DNA of 21,316 nt from an uncultured Lachnospiraceae bacterium (GTDB taxonomy: Bacteria > Bacillota > Clostridia > Lachnospirales > Lachnospiraceae). Within the stretch, counting starts at the first letter, position 1. Each line of letters begins with the position of its first letter. Below the pieces are notes generated by a model, which searched no databases, was not told the DNA's origin, and worked only from the letters and a program-made list of their open reading frames with translations. A program made the position numbers and the translations under genes. This document shows positions 14,301 through 20,705 of this stretch, in pieces. The stretch covers positions 1 to 21,316 of the forward strand of contig CAPNGW010000013.1 of the NCBI GenBank assembly GCA_948665105.1, given 5' to 3'.

Positions 14301-14937
14301 GCAGCTGGTGGTGGATGTAAAACATTCCTATCAAAAATTAAAATCGGAATCAGACAAGAAGCTTTATGGAAAATCGGATTTTGGAATCCCGGAAGAACGC
14401 TTTGTGGTAATGATTGCCGGAAACCGTTTGGACATAGAAATTGATGAGAGCTTTGCCGCCATCATGAAGGCCGCCATGGACAAAGAGGAGGGGATTGTCT
14501 TTGCAATGCTTGGAAATTGCGACTCTCTCCGGCAGTTTTTCCAGGATACTCCTTACGAGAGCAGGGTGTATTTCCTGGGGTGGCAGGATGAGTTCCGGGA
14601 GACCATCGCAATAGCAGACGTGTTTTTAAACCCGCCCCGGAAGGGTGGTGGCGGTGGTGGACACCTGGCTATCCTGGAGGAGGTTCCGGTGATTACACTG
14701 GGCAACTGCGATGTGGAATCCTTCGTTGGACAGGACTTTGTGTGCAGCTCTGTGGAAGAGATGCCAAAGCTGGTATACCGCTATTGTACCGATGAGGCTT
14801 TTATGAAGAAGCAGAAAGAAAATTGCAGAATTGTGGCGGAGAGGAATGTAAATGTGGACAGCGTAGGTAATTTCAGGAAGCTGTGTCAGCAGGTGAAAGC
14901 CTATGCCCTGGAAAGGGAGAAGCGGCATGAAATCTAA
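11389..14937 (+). CDS. Maf-family flagellin glycosyltransferase fused to a second GT-B glycosyltransferase
   Basis: ATG 11389 has GAGG at 11379-11382 and gives 1182 residues, about twice the usual Maf length. Residues ~1-480 are a Maf (DUF115/MAF_flag10) protein: VIVVSAGPSLNKNI (about 241-254), ATDTAMKPLLNAGIVPDLFM then IVDG (about 265-288), GTSAYSLGVHMGARTVILVG (about 362-381) followed by QDLALTG, and IDATEGGALIHG (about 448-459). Maf enzymes transfer sugars, often nonulosonic acids, to Ser/Thr of flagellin in the cytoplasm. A helical linker (~480-650) leads to a ~530-residue GT-B module homologous to the separate protein at 6907-8487, with DVFLNPPRKGGGGGG near residue 1077. One chain may therefore both start and extend the flagellin glycan. 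It overlaps the next gene by 11 bases. Confidence 0.88.
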   Translation: MNRPVYEKNMEALENKFPVWADILRAHNRKKRSFDVIVEESYDGEQILKVDDHGRVYYLNGKYAPSQAVERWLEQNGPIDKFATIIIIGISNGVHIRRIMESVPETVNILVYEPSYEIFRRAMEEVDLSFLFQPDIPVGIIVPKINGFEMERYFRYMIVYDNLVSLKIYMSGNYKELFSEPIGEFVRFLKQYTSEITVGWNTAVRYTSVNAKNVFHNLHYLYEGHSICDLHNMLPSDVPVIVVSAGPSLNKNIQDLKAAVGKACIIATDTAMKPLLNAGIVPDLFMIVDGLKPSELFEHKDISKCGMVTMTAVSTGPMDLHKGRKYFYYSGSHYEMELIHYLDGVKERKITLPNLPTGGSVGTSAYSLGVHMGARTVILVGQDLALTGNKVHVDGAFKDEKCEIDMESDIYMEVEAVDGGKVVTRADFKLYLDWFEFTIKDWKNIQTIDATEGGALIHGAKNMTLKKAIQKYCTREYNARWYLARVPKLFETQEEKNFALRYFENSAKKLKDIKDKAEEGLRYYKRIQKLNPDNPGSAKQFQNTYKKIKKINNFMEKDPMAETVVDSLKGLEYTLRPSIYHTAENRAEELSDIVKQGTLMLQAISVGAEEIKTLVEETLVPYAREQQEIISKSETGERTGNWKIEFPEALEEQDIRDIKEFLKLVGQMNTLLKTSWSLGTDMEERIKKTYQKLSHGKKEESIRLLEESLEKRESDYFLVMSALLYFLRDERIFAVLEEDLKHDYYALWSRWYAWIQLHMEGTLTSIVKDEIAQCKRHRASYRCLVQETQKLLEKKYSYLPYETRNKKVVFVLSLLQDETNAPTRKTAFFQKYLKELGYEVSVVIFCGASIDHAEEADWYRPRYLLNRYEETTSFTCEIDGERVEGLNLMAGKYNYFQRLEKAMEFIWQERPEFVFSLGLPTPLAGLCNSITTVVALNFEKRALAVDVPIIARYFNYSQEEDREYRACLAEGQLVVDVKHSYQKLKSESDKKLYGKSDFGIPEERFVVMIAGNRLDIEIDESFAAIMKAAMDKEEGIVFAMLGNCDSLRQFFQDTPYESRVYFLGWQDEFRETIAIADVFLNPPRKGGGGGGHLAILEEVPVITLGNCDVESFVGQDFVCSSVEEMPKLVYRYCTDEAFMKKQKENCRIVAERNVNVDSVGNFRKLCQQVKAYALEREKRHEI

Positions 14938-16189
14938 GATAACTGTGACAAAGTCCTTTCTTCCGCCCATGGAAGAATATGTGCAGAAAATAGAAGCCCT
15001 TTGGGACAGCCACTGGATTACAAACATGGGTGGCTATCACAAGGAGCTGGAAAAGGAGCTGAGAAATTTCCTGGGAGTGCCACAGTTCTCCCTGATGGTG
15101 AACGGTCATATGGCACTGGAGCTTGCCATACAGGCAATGGGCTTCCCAGAGGGCGGCGAGGTCATCACAACGCCCTTTACCTTTATATCAACCACCCATG
15201 CCATTGTCCGGAACAAGCTGGTGCCTGTTTTCTGCGATATTAAGCTAAGCGATTATACCATTGACGAGGAGTGCATTGAGGCTCTGATAACCGAGAAAAC
15301 AGTGGCGATTTTGCCGGTACATGTATATGGAAACATCTGCAATGTGGATAAGATAAACGAAATTGCAGAAAAATATAATTTGAAGGTGATTTACGATGCC
15401 GCCCATGCCTTTGGGGAAAGCTACAGAAGGATGGGGATTGGCAATTTCGGGGATGCCTCCGTATTCAGCTTTCATGCCACAAAGGTCTTTTCCACCATAG
15501 AAGGTGGCGGAATTGCCTTTTCGGAGGAGAGGTTTTATAACAGGCTGTATAATCTGAAGAACTTTGGGATTCGTTCCGAGGAGCTTGTGGTGGAAGTGGG
15601 AGCCAATGCGAAAATGAATGAATTCTGTGCAGCCATGGGCCTGTGTAATCTAAAATATGTGGAAGATAATATAAAAGAGAGAGAAAGGCGGGTTGCCCGC
15701 TACCGGGAGAACCTGTCATCGATTCAGGGCCTGGTGCTCCCCGGATTTGACCAGGAAGAGGTTCAATATTCCTACGGCTATTTTCCGGTATTATTCTCTC
15801 CTGAAATTTTAGGAGAGGGTGCCAGAGATAATGTTTTTGCGGAATTGAGAGCAAATAATATTTTCGCCAGAAAATATTTTTACCCCATCACAGCGGACCA
15901 GGCGTGCTTTAAGAACAAGTATAAGAATGAGCCCTTAAGAAGGGCACGGTATGCCGGGGACAATATATTATCATTGCCCCTGTATCCCGACTTGCCCCTG
16001 GAAGCGGTTGACAGTATCACCTCCATCATAGAAACATGCTGCAGGGGGACCATAGAAGGCCACTGCAGTCAGCCCCAGAAAAAATTTGGGGGGGGGGGGT
16101 GGAATGCTGACAGACAGGGAGACTATTTTGATATTTTCAGGATACAATCAACGGGCGCTGGTTGCATTTCTGAGAGTTTTGGAGTCTAA
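14927..16189 (+). CDS. DegT/DnrJ/EryC1 sugar aminotransferase, phase-variable 3' end
   Basis: ATG 14927 has GGGAG at 14915-14919 and overlaps the Maf fusion by 11 bases. It is a PLP-dependent aminotransferase. D157 (VIYDAAHA) should bind the PLP ring nitrogen and K186 (SFHATKVFSTIEGG) should form the Schiff base. The HATK-x-F-x-T-I-E-G-G form and ARKYFYP near the C-terminus resemble enzymes making nucleotide 3- or 4-amino-deoxy sugars, such as VioA/FdtB types. The natural fold ends around residue 370. In this assembly the frame passes through a run of 12 G (16088-16099), continues 33 residues past F387 and overlaps the next gene by 86 bases. That tail looks unnatural. It probably supplies the amino sugar for flagellin glycosylation. 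Confidence 0.88.
   Translation: MKSKITVTKSFLPPMEEYVQKIEALWDSHWITNMGGYHKELEKELRNFLGVPQFSLMVNGHMALELAIQAMGFPEGGEVITTPFTFISTTHAIVRNKLVPVFCDIKLSDYTIDEECIEALITEKTVAILPVHVYGNICNVDKINEIAEKYNLKVIYDAAHAFGESYRRMGIGNFGDASVFSFHATKVFSTIEGGGIAFSEERFYNRLYNLKNFGIRSEELVVEVGANAKMNEFCAAMGLCNLKYVEDNIKERERRVARYRENLSSIQGLVLPGFDQEEVQYSYGYFPVLFSPEILGEGARDNVFAELRANNIFARKYFYPITADQACFKNKYKNEPLRRARYAGDNILSLPLYPDLPLEAVDSITSIIETCCRGTIEGHCSQPQKKFGGGGWNADRQGDYFDIFRIQSTGAGCISESFGV
16088..16099 (+). repeat. Homopolymer of 12 G at the aminotransferase/ATP-grasp junction (candidate contingency tract)
   Basis: Twelve consecutive G follow A6-T3. As assembled (12 G) the aminotransferase gets an out-of-frame tail to 16189. With 13 or 10 G it would stop at the TGA of ATGCTGA, overlapping the start of the ATP-grasp gene. 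With 11 or 14 G it would read through into the ATP-grasp frame. Slipped-strand changes in such tracts drive phase variation elsewhere. Sequencing error in the count is possible. Confidence 0.85.
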
Positions 16190-17216
16190 CCATATGGACA
16201 ATTACAAGATAGTAGCCCTTACGGAATCAGACGGACTTCTAAAGAGCGCTTACAAGAAGAAGGTCTCCTTTGTCAGAACCTCCAAGGAGTTGAATGTTGA
16301 TATTTTTCAACAAATTCTGGCTGGAATCCGAGAAAATAGCAGTGAGCGGTTTTTCATAATTCCCAGCAGTGAGTATTTCAACCGATTTCTTTTGAATAAT
16401 CGGGAGGCCATAGAGGAGCTGGGATGCAGGATACCGCTGGTTGACAGAGAGTTGTATGAGGTCCTATCGGATAAGCATTCCTTTGGGGAGCATTGCCAGG
16501 CTAATGGAATTTTGATTCCCCCCAGGCTGGAGTGGCCGGAATCCTTTGAGAGGGCTTTGGTTGCAAAGCCCATAAGGTATGCTTCTTTGAACCAAAAGAT
16601 TTACAGTCCAATTATCATAAAAAGCAAGGAAGAGTACCAGCGCTTTCGGAATGAGTATCCACTGTCGGATTTCTATGGGGAGGAGTATCTGGACGGGGAG
16701 AGCTATTACCTTCTGTATTATTTTTGCGCCTCCGGGGAGGTGTACTCCTTTTCCCAGGAGAATTTGGTGCAGCAGCCCTTTGGCAAATCCATTGTAGCAG
16801 CCAGAACCTCCGGTCTTCATCGTGAGGATATCAGCGCAGCCTTCCAGAGGATGTTTTGTGAGCTGGGCTTTCGGGGATTAGTTATGGTGGAGGTCCGAAA
16901 AACTCTGGAGCAGTATTACATGATTGAGGCAAATCCAAGACTCTGGGGACCGTCCCAGCTGTTTGTTGACGCAGGCTGTAACTTTTTTGAAGTATTTCTT
17001 GTGGACAATGGGCTTTTGGAGAAGGAGATTGTTTTTGAAGAACGTAAGGCCCTGTATTTCTGGAATGGAGGAATCCATCAGGCCTGGAATACCGGGGAGC
17101 CATTGCAGTTTTTCACCCGTGGGCAGGAGCTTTTGTTTGACCAATACGATGCGTGGATTCGAAATGATATTTACAGAAGAGAGGACACAAAAGCATTGTT
17201 TTTAACAGGAAAATAG
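16104..17216 (+). CDS. ATP-grasp ligase-like protein (right arm, first)
   Basis: The start is taken at ATG 16104 (MLTDRETILIFSGYNQRALV), giving 370 residues. The frame is open a little further back through the G tract from a TTG at 16086, but the five Gly codons are not likely to be coding. The G-rich GGGGTGGA before the ATG is a poor ribosome binding site, so translation may depend on ribosomes arriving from the aminotransferase gene. The N-terminal half is Rossmann-like. The C-terminal ATP-grasp core includes FRGLVMVEVRKTLEQYYMIE and the metal-binding E275-x-N277-P-R279 motif in MIEANPRLWGPSQL. The chemistry is expected to be ATP-dependent carboxylate-amine ligation. The substrate is unknown, but an amino sugar from the upstream enzyme is an attractive acceptor. 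Confidence 0.82.
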   Translation: MLTDRETILIFSGYNQRALVAFLRVLESNHMDNYKIVALTESDGLLKSAYKKKVSFVRTSKELNVDIFQQILAGIRENSSERFFIIPSSEYFNRFLLNNREAIEELGCRIPLVDRELYEVLSDKHSFGEHCQANGILIPPRLEWPESFERALVAKPIRYASLNQKIYSPIIIKSKEEYQRFRNEYPLSDFYGEEYLDGESYYLLYYFCASGEVYSFSQENLVQQPFGKSIVAARTSGLHREDISAAFQRMFCELGFRGLVMVEVRKTLEQYYMIEANPRLWGPSQLFVDAGCNFFEVFLVDNGLLEKEIVFEERKALYFWNGGIHQAWNTGEPLQFFTRGQELLFDQYDAWIRNDIYRREDTKALFLTGK

Positions 17217-17228
17217 TGGGAGGGAGAA

Positions 17229-18404
17229 ATGAGCAAAGGAATCATTGTTTCTGTGGGAGCCGGAAATTTGCAGTGCGGCTTTATCAGGCGACTGCGGGAG
17301 CTGGGTTACCAGGTGGCTGCCTTTGGAAAAGGGAAAAATTCTAAGGAGGCCATAGGATATTGCAATTATTTTAAGGAGATTGATACCTCGGACCATCAGG
17401 GGGCAATTTCCTGGCTGGACTCTCTGGGACAACCGGTGATTGGGGCTGGCTCTTATGCGGGTGGCGTTGCAATCAGGACCTTGCAGCTAATCAGCAACTA
17501 CTACAAGCTGCCCACAGCCGTTCCTGAAAATTTAGTGACAGGTATGGATAAGCTGAGACAGCAGCAAATGTATGAGCAATACGGGCTATCCCAAATCAAA
17601 ACCTTTTCCTATGACAGCCTTATGAAGCATCCGGAGGATATTTCTGCCGGGGAGGATTACATTCTAAAGCCGGTTATCGGACGGGGAAGCCAGGGAGTCC
17701 GGTTCCTGAAGGGAGAAGAGCTTTTAGAGGAGTTAAACCAAAACGGCCTGAATGAAAACCACATGGTACAAAGCGCCGTGAAGGGAAGAGAATACCGGGT
17801 ACTTTTGATGCTCCAAAAGGGTGAGATTAAGCTTTTAGCTCCCGTTTTCCGCCACTCCTTTAAAGAGACCTTCTTTTTGGGCAGACTGGAAATTTCCTTT
17901 GAGGATTACTATGAAATTTATCAGCACGCTTCCAGAATGATTCAGAGCCTTGGCGTTGAAAACAGTATTATAAAATATGATGTAATCGTGGGCCAGGCGG
18001 GAGTGAATCTGATAGAGATGGATATCGGTGTGGGCGGGGGTGAGTATTATAAGAGATTTCTCTCCCAGGCCTGCGGGGTGAATCTGATGGATGTGTATAT
18101 CCGACTGATCTGCGGGGAAGAGATTTCTCTCATGGAGTGCCGGGAAAAGGACTTGGTTATGGATTATATCTATAACGAGTTTCCCCATCCCGTCACCTAT
18201 GACCCAACTTTATGCAAAAGAATGCTGGAACAAAGGTATGGGGAGGTACAGCTGATTCAGAATCATCTCTGCCCGGAGAAAAAGGGATTTTATCAATCCA
18301 ACGCAGACTTTTTGTTTACGGTAATCCATAATAACAAGGAGGTCGGCCAGGGAGAGCTAAACGAATTCGTAAATAACCGGCTCCTTCAAAATGCCACTGC
18401 TTAA
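17229..18404 (+). CDS. ATP-grasp ligase-like protein (right arm, second)
   Basis: GGGAGG at 17218-17223 lies five bases before ATG 17229; the gene starts 12 bases after the previous stop. The 391-residue product opens with a Rossmann-like segment (GIIVSVGAGNLQCGFIRRL). It has the ATP-grasp glycine loop YILKPVIGRGSQGVRF, with K147 as the likely nucleotide-binding lysine, and LIEMDIGVGGG near residue 262 as the metal-binding strand, a variant of the usual E-x-N-x-R. It is only distantly like the ATP-grasp protein just upstream and like the one at 4457. Two different ATP-grasp enzymes in tandem suggest successive ligations. The C-terminal ~90 residues after the core are unassigned. Role in flagellin glycan decoration is inferred from the operon. 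Confidence 0.82.
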   Translation: MSKGIIVSVGAGNLQCGFIRRLRELGYQVAAFGKGKNSKEAIGYCNYFKEIDTSDHQGAISWLDSLGQPVIGAGSYAGGVAIRTLQLISNYYKLPTAVPENLVTGMDKLRQQQMYEQYGLSQIKTFSYDSLMKHPEDISAGEDYILKPVIGRGSQGVRFLKGEELLEELNQNGLNENHMVQSAVKGREYRVLLMLQKGEIKLLAPVFRHSFKETFFLGRLEISFEDYYEIYQHASRMIQSLGVENSIIKYDVIVGQAGVNLIEMDIGVGGGEYYKRFLSQACGVNLMDVYIRLICGEEISLMECREKDLVMDYIYNEFPHPVTYDPTLCKRMLEQRYGEVQLIQNHLCPEKKGFYQSNADFLFTVIHNNKEVGQGELNEFVNNRLLQNATA

Positions 18405-18416
18405 CAGGAGATAAAG

Positions 18417-18953
18417 ATGAAACGGGTACAGGCCAAAGAGGTAGAACGAAAATACCTGTTAAATTCCATATGTAAACATGAAAAATGGCAAAAGGAATTC
18501 ATTATTTACCAGTGGTTTATGGAAAATAGCGGGTCAGGGAGTACAAAGGTCAAAATCATTTTCGATTTATTGAACTTAAAATGCATACCGGTCCGGGTAG
18601 AAAAGAGAAAAACCGGTGATTTCACATGGGACAAAGAGATTACGTATCTTGACCGGGAGACATTTAACCCCAAAGAATTCCTGGGGATGGATTTTGTTGC
18701 AAAAAGAAGAGCAATATACCAAAAAGTTTTTTTGGATAAATTCTTCCGTTCCAACGGACGTTGCCGGTTTTTGCTGGAGGTGGAGGAGGATTTATGTGAA
18801 CAGGAATTGGAAGCGCTGGGAATAGAAATCGGCCGGGATGTTTCCCAGGATCCTGATTTTTTGAATGCCAATATGTGCGTTTCCTTTGAGGAAAGGGACT
18901 ATAAGGCTGTGAGCTTCCTGCTGGAAATGGTAGACTTTCATATGGAGATGTAA
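18417..18953 (+). CDS. CYTH-domain (triphosphate tunnel) protein
   Basis: AGGAG (18406-18410) lies six bases before ATG 18417. The 178-residue product carries the CYTH signature E-x-E-x-K at residues 8-12 (KEVERKYLL). It also shows the usual series of charged strands: IYQWFM, TKVKIIFD (43-50), PVRVEKRK (58-65), WDKEITY, KRRAIYQK (96-103) and FLLEVEEDL (118-126). CYTH proteins form an acid- and base-lined tunnel that binds inorganic or organic triphosphates with Mg; known activities are thiamine triphosphatase, tripolyphosphatase and class IV adenylate cyclase. It closes the right-arm operon, 12 bases after the ATP-grasp gene. Why a triphosphatase-like protein belongs with flagellin glycosylation is unclear; it could act on a nucleotide donor or by-product. 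No terminator is evident in the 24 bases before the convergent toxin gene. Confidence 0.78.
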   Translation: MKRVQAKEVERKYLLNSICKHEKWQKEFIIYQWFMENSGSGSTKVKIIFDLLNLKCIPVRVEKRKTGDFTWDKEITYLDRETFNPKEFLGMDFVAKRRAIYQKVFLDKFFRSNGRCRFLLEVEEDLCEQELEALGIEIGRDVSQDPDFLNANMCVSFEERDYKAVSFLLEMVDFHMEM

Positions 18954-18977
18954 AGAGACTGCCGTAAAGTTTGTATT

Positions 18978-19403
18978 TCATAGTATAAGTCTGGATTGGA
19001 GAAGCAACAATTCTTCCGGTGTCCATATATTTATTTCTGCTTCTTTGTAATCATTTGTATTGCGCGTTACTATTCCTTCCATTTCTTGCAATAGAGCAAC
19101 TGAATATTGTACCGAATCTTCAAAGTCCTTCCAAGGCAGTTCAAGGGCCTTTTTAATTATATTTTCTGAAACACTGGCAACTGAAACTATCTTTAGGAGC
19201 TTTGACAAAAGGATTTTTGTTTCCATTCTGTTTCTCAGTGTTTGATTTGCAATGTAATAAATATCAGTGATTGCAGATGCTGATACAAACAGTTTAATAT
19301 TATTTCTATTTGACAGATTCAGTATCTTTACAGCATCACAGTAGAAGGGCTCTCTTTTTAAAAGCACATCAAGAATAACATTTGTATCAATGAGAATTTT
19401 CAT
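18978..19403 (-). CDS. PIN-domain ribonuclease toxin (VapC-like)
   Basis: This 141-residue protein has a PIN fold N-terminus, MKILIDTNVILDVLLKREPF. The acidic residues expected to hold metal are D6, D47 (ITDIYY), D93/D96 (WKDFEDSVQ) and D118 (TRNTNDY). PIN toxins cleave RNA and are held inactive by a partner antitoxin. The gene overlaps the 3' end of the upstream antitoxin gene by 17 bases, the usual arrangement of type II pairs. It is transcribed against the flagellar island and marks the boundary between it and the LysR/ABC genes. The exact VapC subgroup and target RNA cannot be told from sequence. Confidence 0.85.
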   Translation of the reverse strand: MKILIDTNVILDVLLKREPFYCDAVKILNLSNRNNIKLFVSASAITDIYYIANQTLRNRMETKILLSKLLKIVSVASVSENIIKKALELPWKDFEDSVQYSVALLQEMEGIVTRNTNDYKEAEINIWTPEELLLLQSRLIL

Positions 19404-19638
19404 ACTTCTTCAGCCTTTCATTTCTGTATTCTTCCAGTGATTTTCCTGCGTCTGGAATAGCGCCTGTCAGAGAAGTCACAATAGCTTCCACGTCTGTTTT
19501 GTTCTCTGCAAATTTTCTGTCCGATATGAGTTCCTTTCTTCTGCTGACTAAAAATTCAATATAAGAAATAGCCTTATTAAAATCTTCTTCATCCAAATTT
19601 TCCAAAAGCTTATTTAATTTCATAGCAGTAGACGGCAT
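19387..19638 (-). CDS. Type II antitoxin partner of the PIN toxin
   Basis: This 83-residue protein runs from ATG at 19638, preceded on the minus strand by GGAGGGAG seven bases away. The N-terminus (MKLNKLLENLDEEDFNKAIS) is probably the helical DNA-binding and dimer part. The C-terminus (LTGAIPDAGKSLEEYRNERL) is the sort of flexible, charged tail that blocks a PIN active site. Its reading frame overlaps the toxin start by 17 bases. A sigma-A promoter is visible at 19665-19693. Autoregulation by the antitoxin, as in most such pairs, is expected but no operator is obvious. Confidence 0.75.
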   Translation of the reverse strand: MPSTAMKLNKLLENLDEEDFNKAISYIEFLVSRRKELISDRKFAENKTDVEAIVTSLTGAIPDAGKSLEEYRNERLKKYENSH

Positions 19639-19664
19639 AGTGTCACTCCCTCCATTTTTCCTTT

Positions 19665-19693
19665 ATTATATGCTATTCCGATAGATTTTACAA
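19665..19693 (-). promoter_or_regulatory. Sigma-A promoter of the antitoxin-toxin pair
   Basis: On the minus strand TTGTAA (19693-19688), 17 bases, then TATAAT (19670-19665) is a near-consensus promoter reading into the antitoxin gene. Its -35 lies 33 bases from the divergent LysR -35, so the two promoters stand back to back. Confidence 0.75.
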
Positions 19694-19725
19694 GAGCCGC
19701 CTCCTTAAGCTTTCCTTTTTAGCCA

Positions 19726-19754
19726 TTGACAAAGAGGAAAATAAAGGATATTAT
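19726..19754 (+). promoter_or_regulatory. Sigma-A promoter of the LysR gene
   Basis: TTGACA (19726-19731), 17 bases, then TATTAT (19749-19754). The -35 is perfect and the -10 has one mismatch. Transcription would start near 19761, inside the palindrome at 19752-19769. Confidence 0.75.
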
Positions 19755-19769
19755 AACCATATGATTATA
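19752..19769 (+). promoter_or_regulatory. Palindromic candidate operator over the LysR -10/+1 region
   Basis: TATAACCATATGATTATA is an 18-base palindrome with one mismatched pair. It overlaps the -10 and predicted start of the LysR gene, a position suited to autorepression, which LysR regulators commonly show. Binding by this particular regulator is inferred. Confidence 0.5.
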
Positions 19770-19800
19770 TATCATAAGCAGGAGGCCATAAGCAAATGCC

Positions 19801-20694
19801 ATGGACATTGAAATATATAACAGATACATACTAAATGTGAAGGAATGTGGCAATCTTACGAAGGCGGCTGTCAAGCTGGGAATCTCCCAGCCGGCCTTAA
19901 GCGCCGGAATCAGCAAGCTGGAGCAGAAGCTGGGCTTTCAGATTTTTATACGAAAGAGCAACCCTCTTAGAATCACGGAGGAAGGGGCTGCCTACATTGA
20001 ATATTTGAAAAAGCAGCAGTATTTAATCAATGAATACAAACAAAAGGTGGCGGATATTTCTGAAAGCAGGAATCGGCGGGTAGTCATCGGGGGACCGGTG
20101 GTATATGTGGAATCCCTCATAACAAAGGCTGTGCATGATTTTCGGCAATTATATCAGGACTGTGAAATTGTCATCAAGAACGAGTCCGTCTTTGAATTAG
20201 TGGAAATGGCGGAGAGGGGCGAGGTAGACTGCTTTATCAGCACCAGCGGCAATCTTCCCAATGGCTTTTCCACCAGAGAGATTAAGGAAGAGAGGATATT
20301 CTTAGGGGTTCCCAAAGCCTGGACCATCAACAGGCAATTACAAGAGAATCCAGGAGATTACCGGGCTTTGGAGAACATGGAACTCATTTCCATGGAAAGC
20401 AACCAGCCACTGCAAAAAGGTATTCGGCAGTTTTTAAAGGAGTATCAGATTTCCATGAGCCAGCATGTTACCGTGAATCAGGTATCCACGGGAATCGCAT
20501 TGGCCGCTATGGGCACCGGAGCAGTCTTTGCTTCGGAGGAGGCTTTGAAAAACAGCAAATACTCCGGACAGCTGGAAATCTATCCTCTGCCGGAGGCTAT
20601 TTTTGCGCGAAGTATCTACATCGCCTTTTACGAGGGGAGATACATCTCTAAGATGTGCCAGGCGTTTATTACATTACTACAAAAGGAAGAGTAA
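19801..20694 (+). CDS. LysR-family transcriptional regulator
   Basis: This 297-residue protein has the usual LysR length. The N-terminal winged helix-turn-helix is clear: GNLTKAAVKLGISQPALSAG, then ISKLEQKLGFQIFIR (about 17-51). The remaining ~200 residues form the effector-binding domain, with RRVVIGGPVVY at its start and GTGAVFASEEAL near the end. ATG 19801 is the first start after an in-frame stop at 19789. GGAGG at 19781-19785 is 15 bases away, rather far, so translation may be weak. It lies 11 bases before a substrate-binding lipoprotein gene on the same strand and probably controls that importer. The effector is unknown. Confidence 0.92.
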   Translation: MDIEIYNRYILNVKECGNLTKAAVKLGISQPALSAGISKLEQKLGFQIFIRKSNPLRITEEGAAYIEYLKKQQYLINEYKQKVADISESRNRRVVIGGPVVYVESLITKAVHDFRQLYQDCEIVIKNESVFELVEMAERGEVDCFISTSGNLPNGFSTREIKEERIFLGVPKAWTINRQLQENPGDYRALENMELISMESNQPLQKGIRQFLKEYQISMSQHVTVNQVSTGIALAAMGTGAVFASEEALKNSKYSGQLEIYPLPEAIFARSIYIAFYEGRYISKMCQAFITLLQKEE

Positions 20695-20705
20695 AGGAGA
20701 ACAAC

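Noticed and set aside
16086..16103. TTG start inside the G tract for the ATP-grasp gene (five extra Gly)
   Set aside because: No ribosome binding site precedes it and the Gly run is just the tract read in frame; ATG 16104 starts at the natural beginning of the domain.
19678..19684. CCGATAG as a further sigma-28 -10 element
   Set aside because: No TAAA lies at 14-16 bases upstream, and it falls in the spacer of a much better sigma-A promoter on the other strand.
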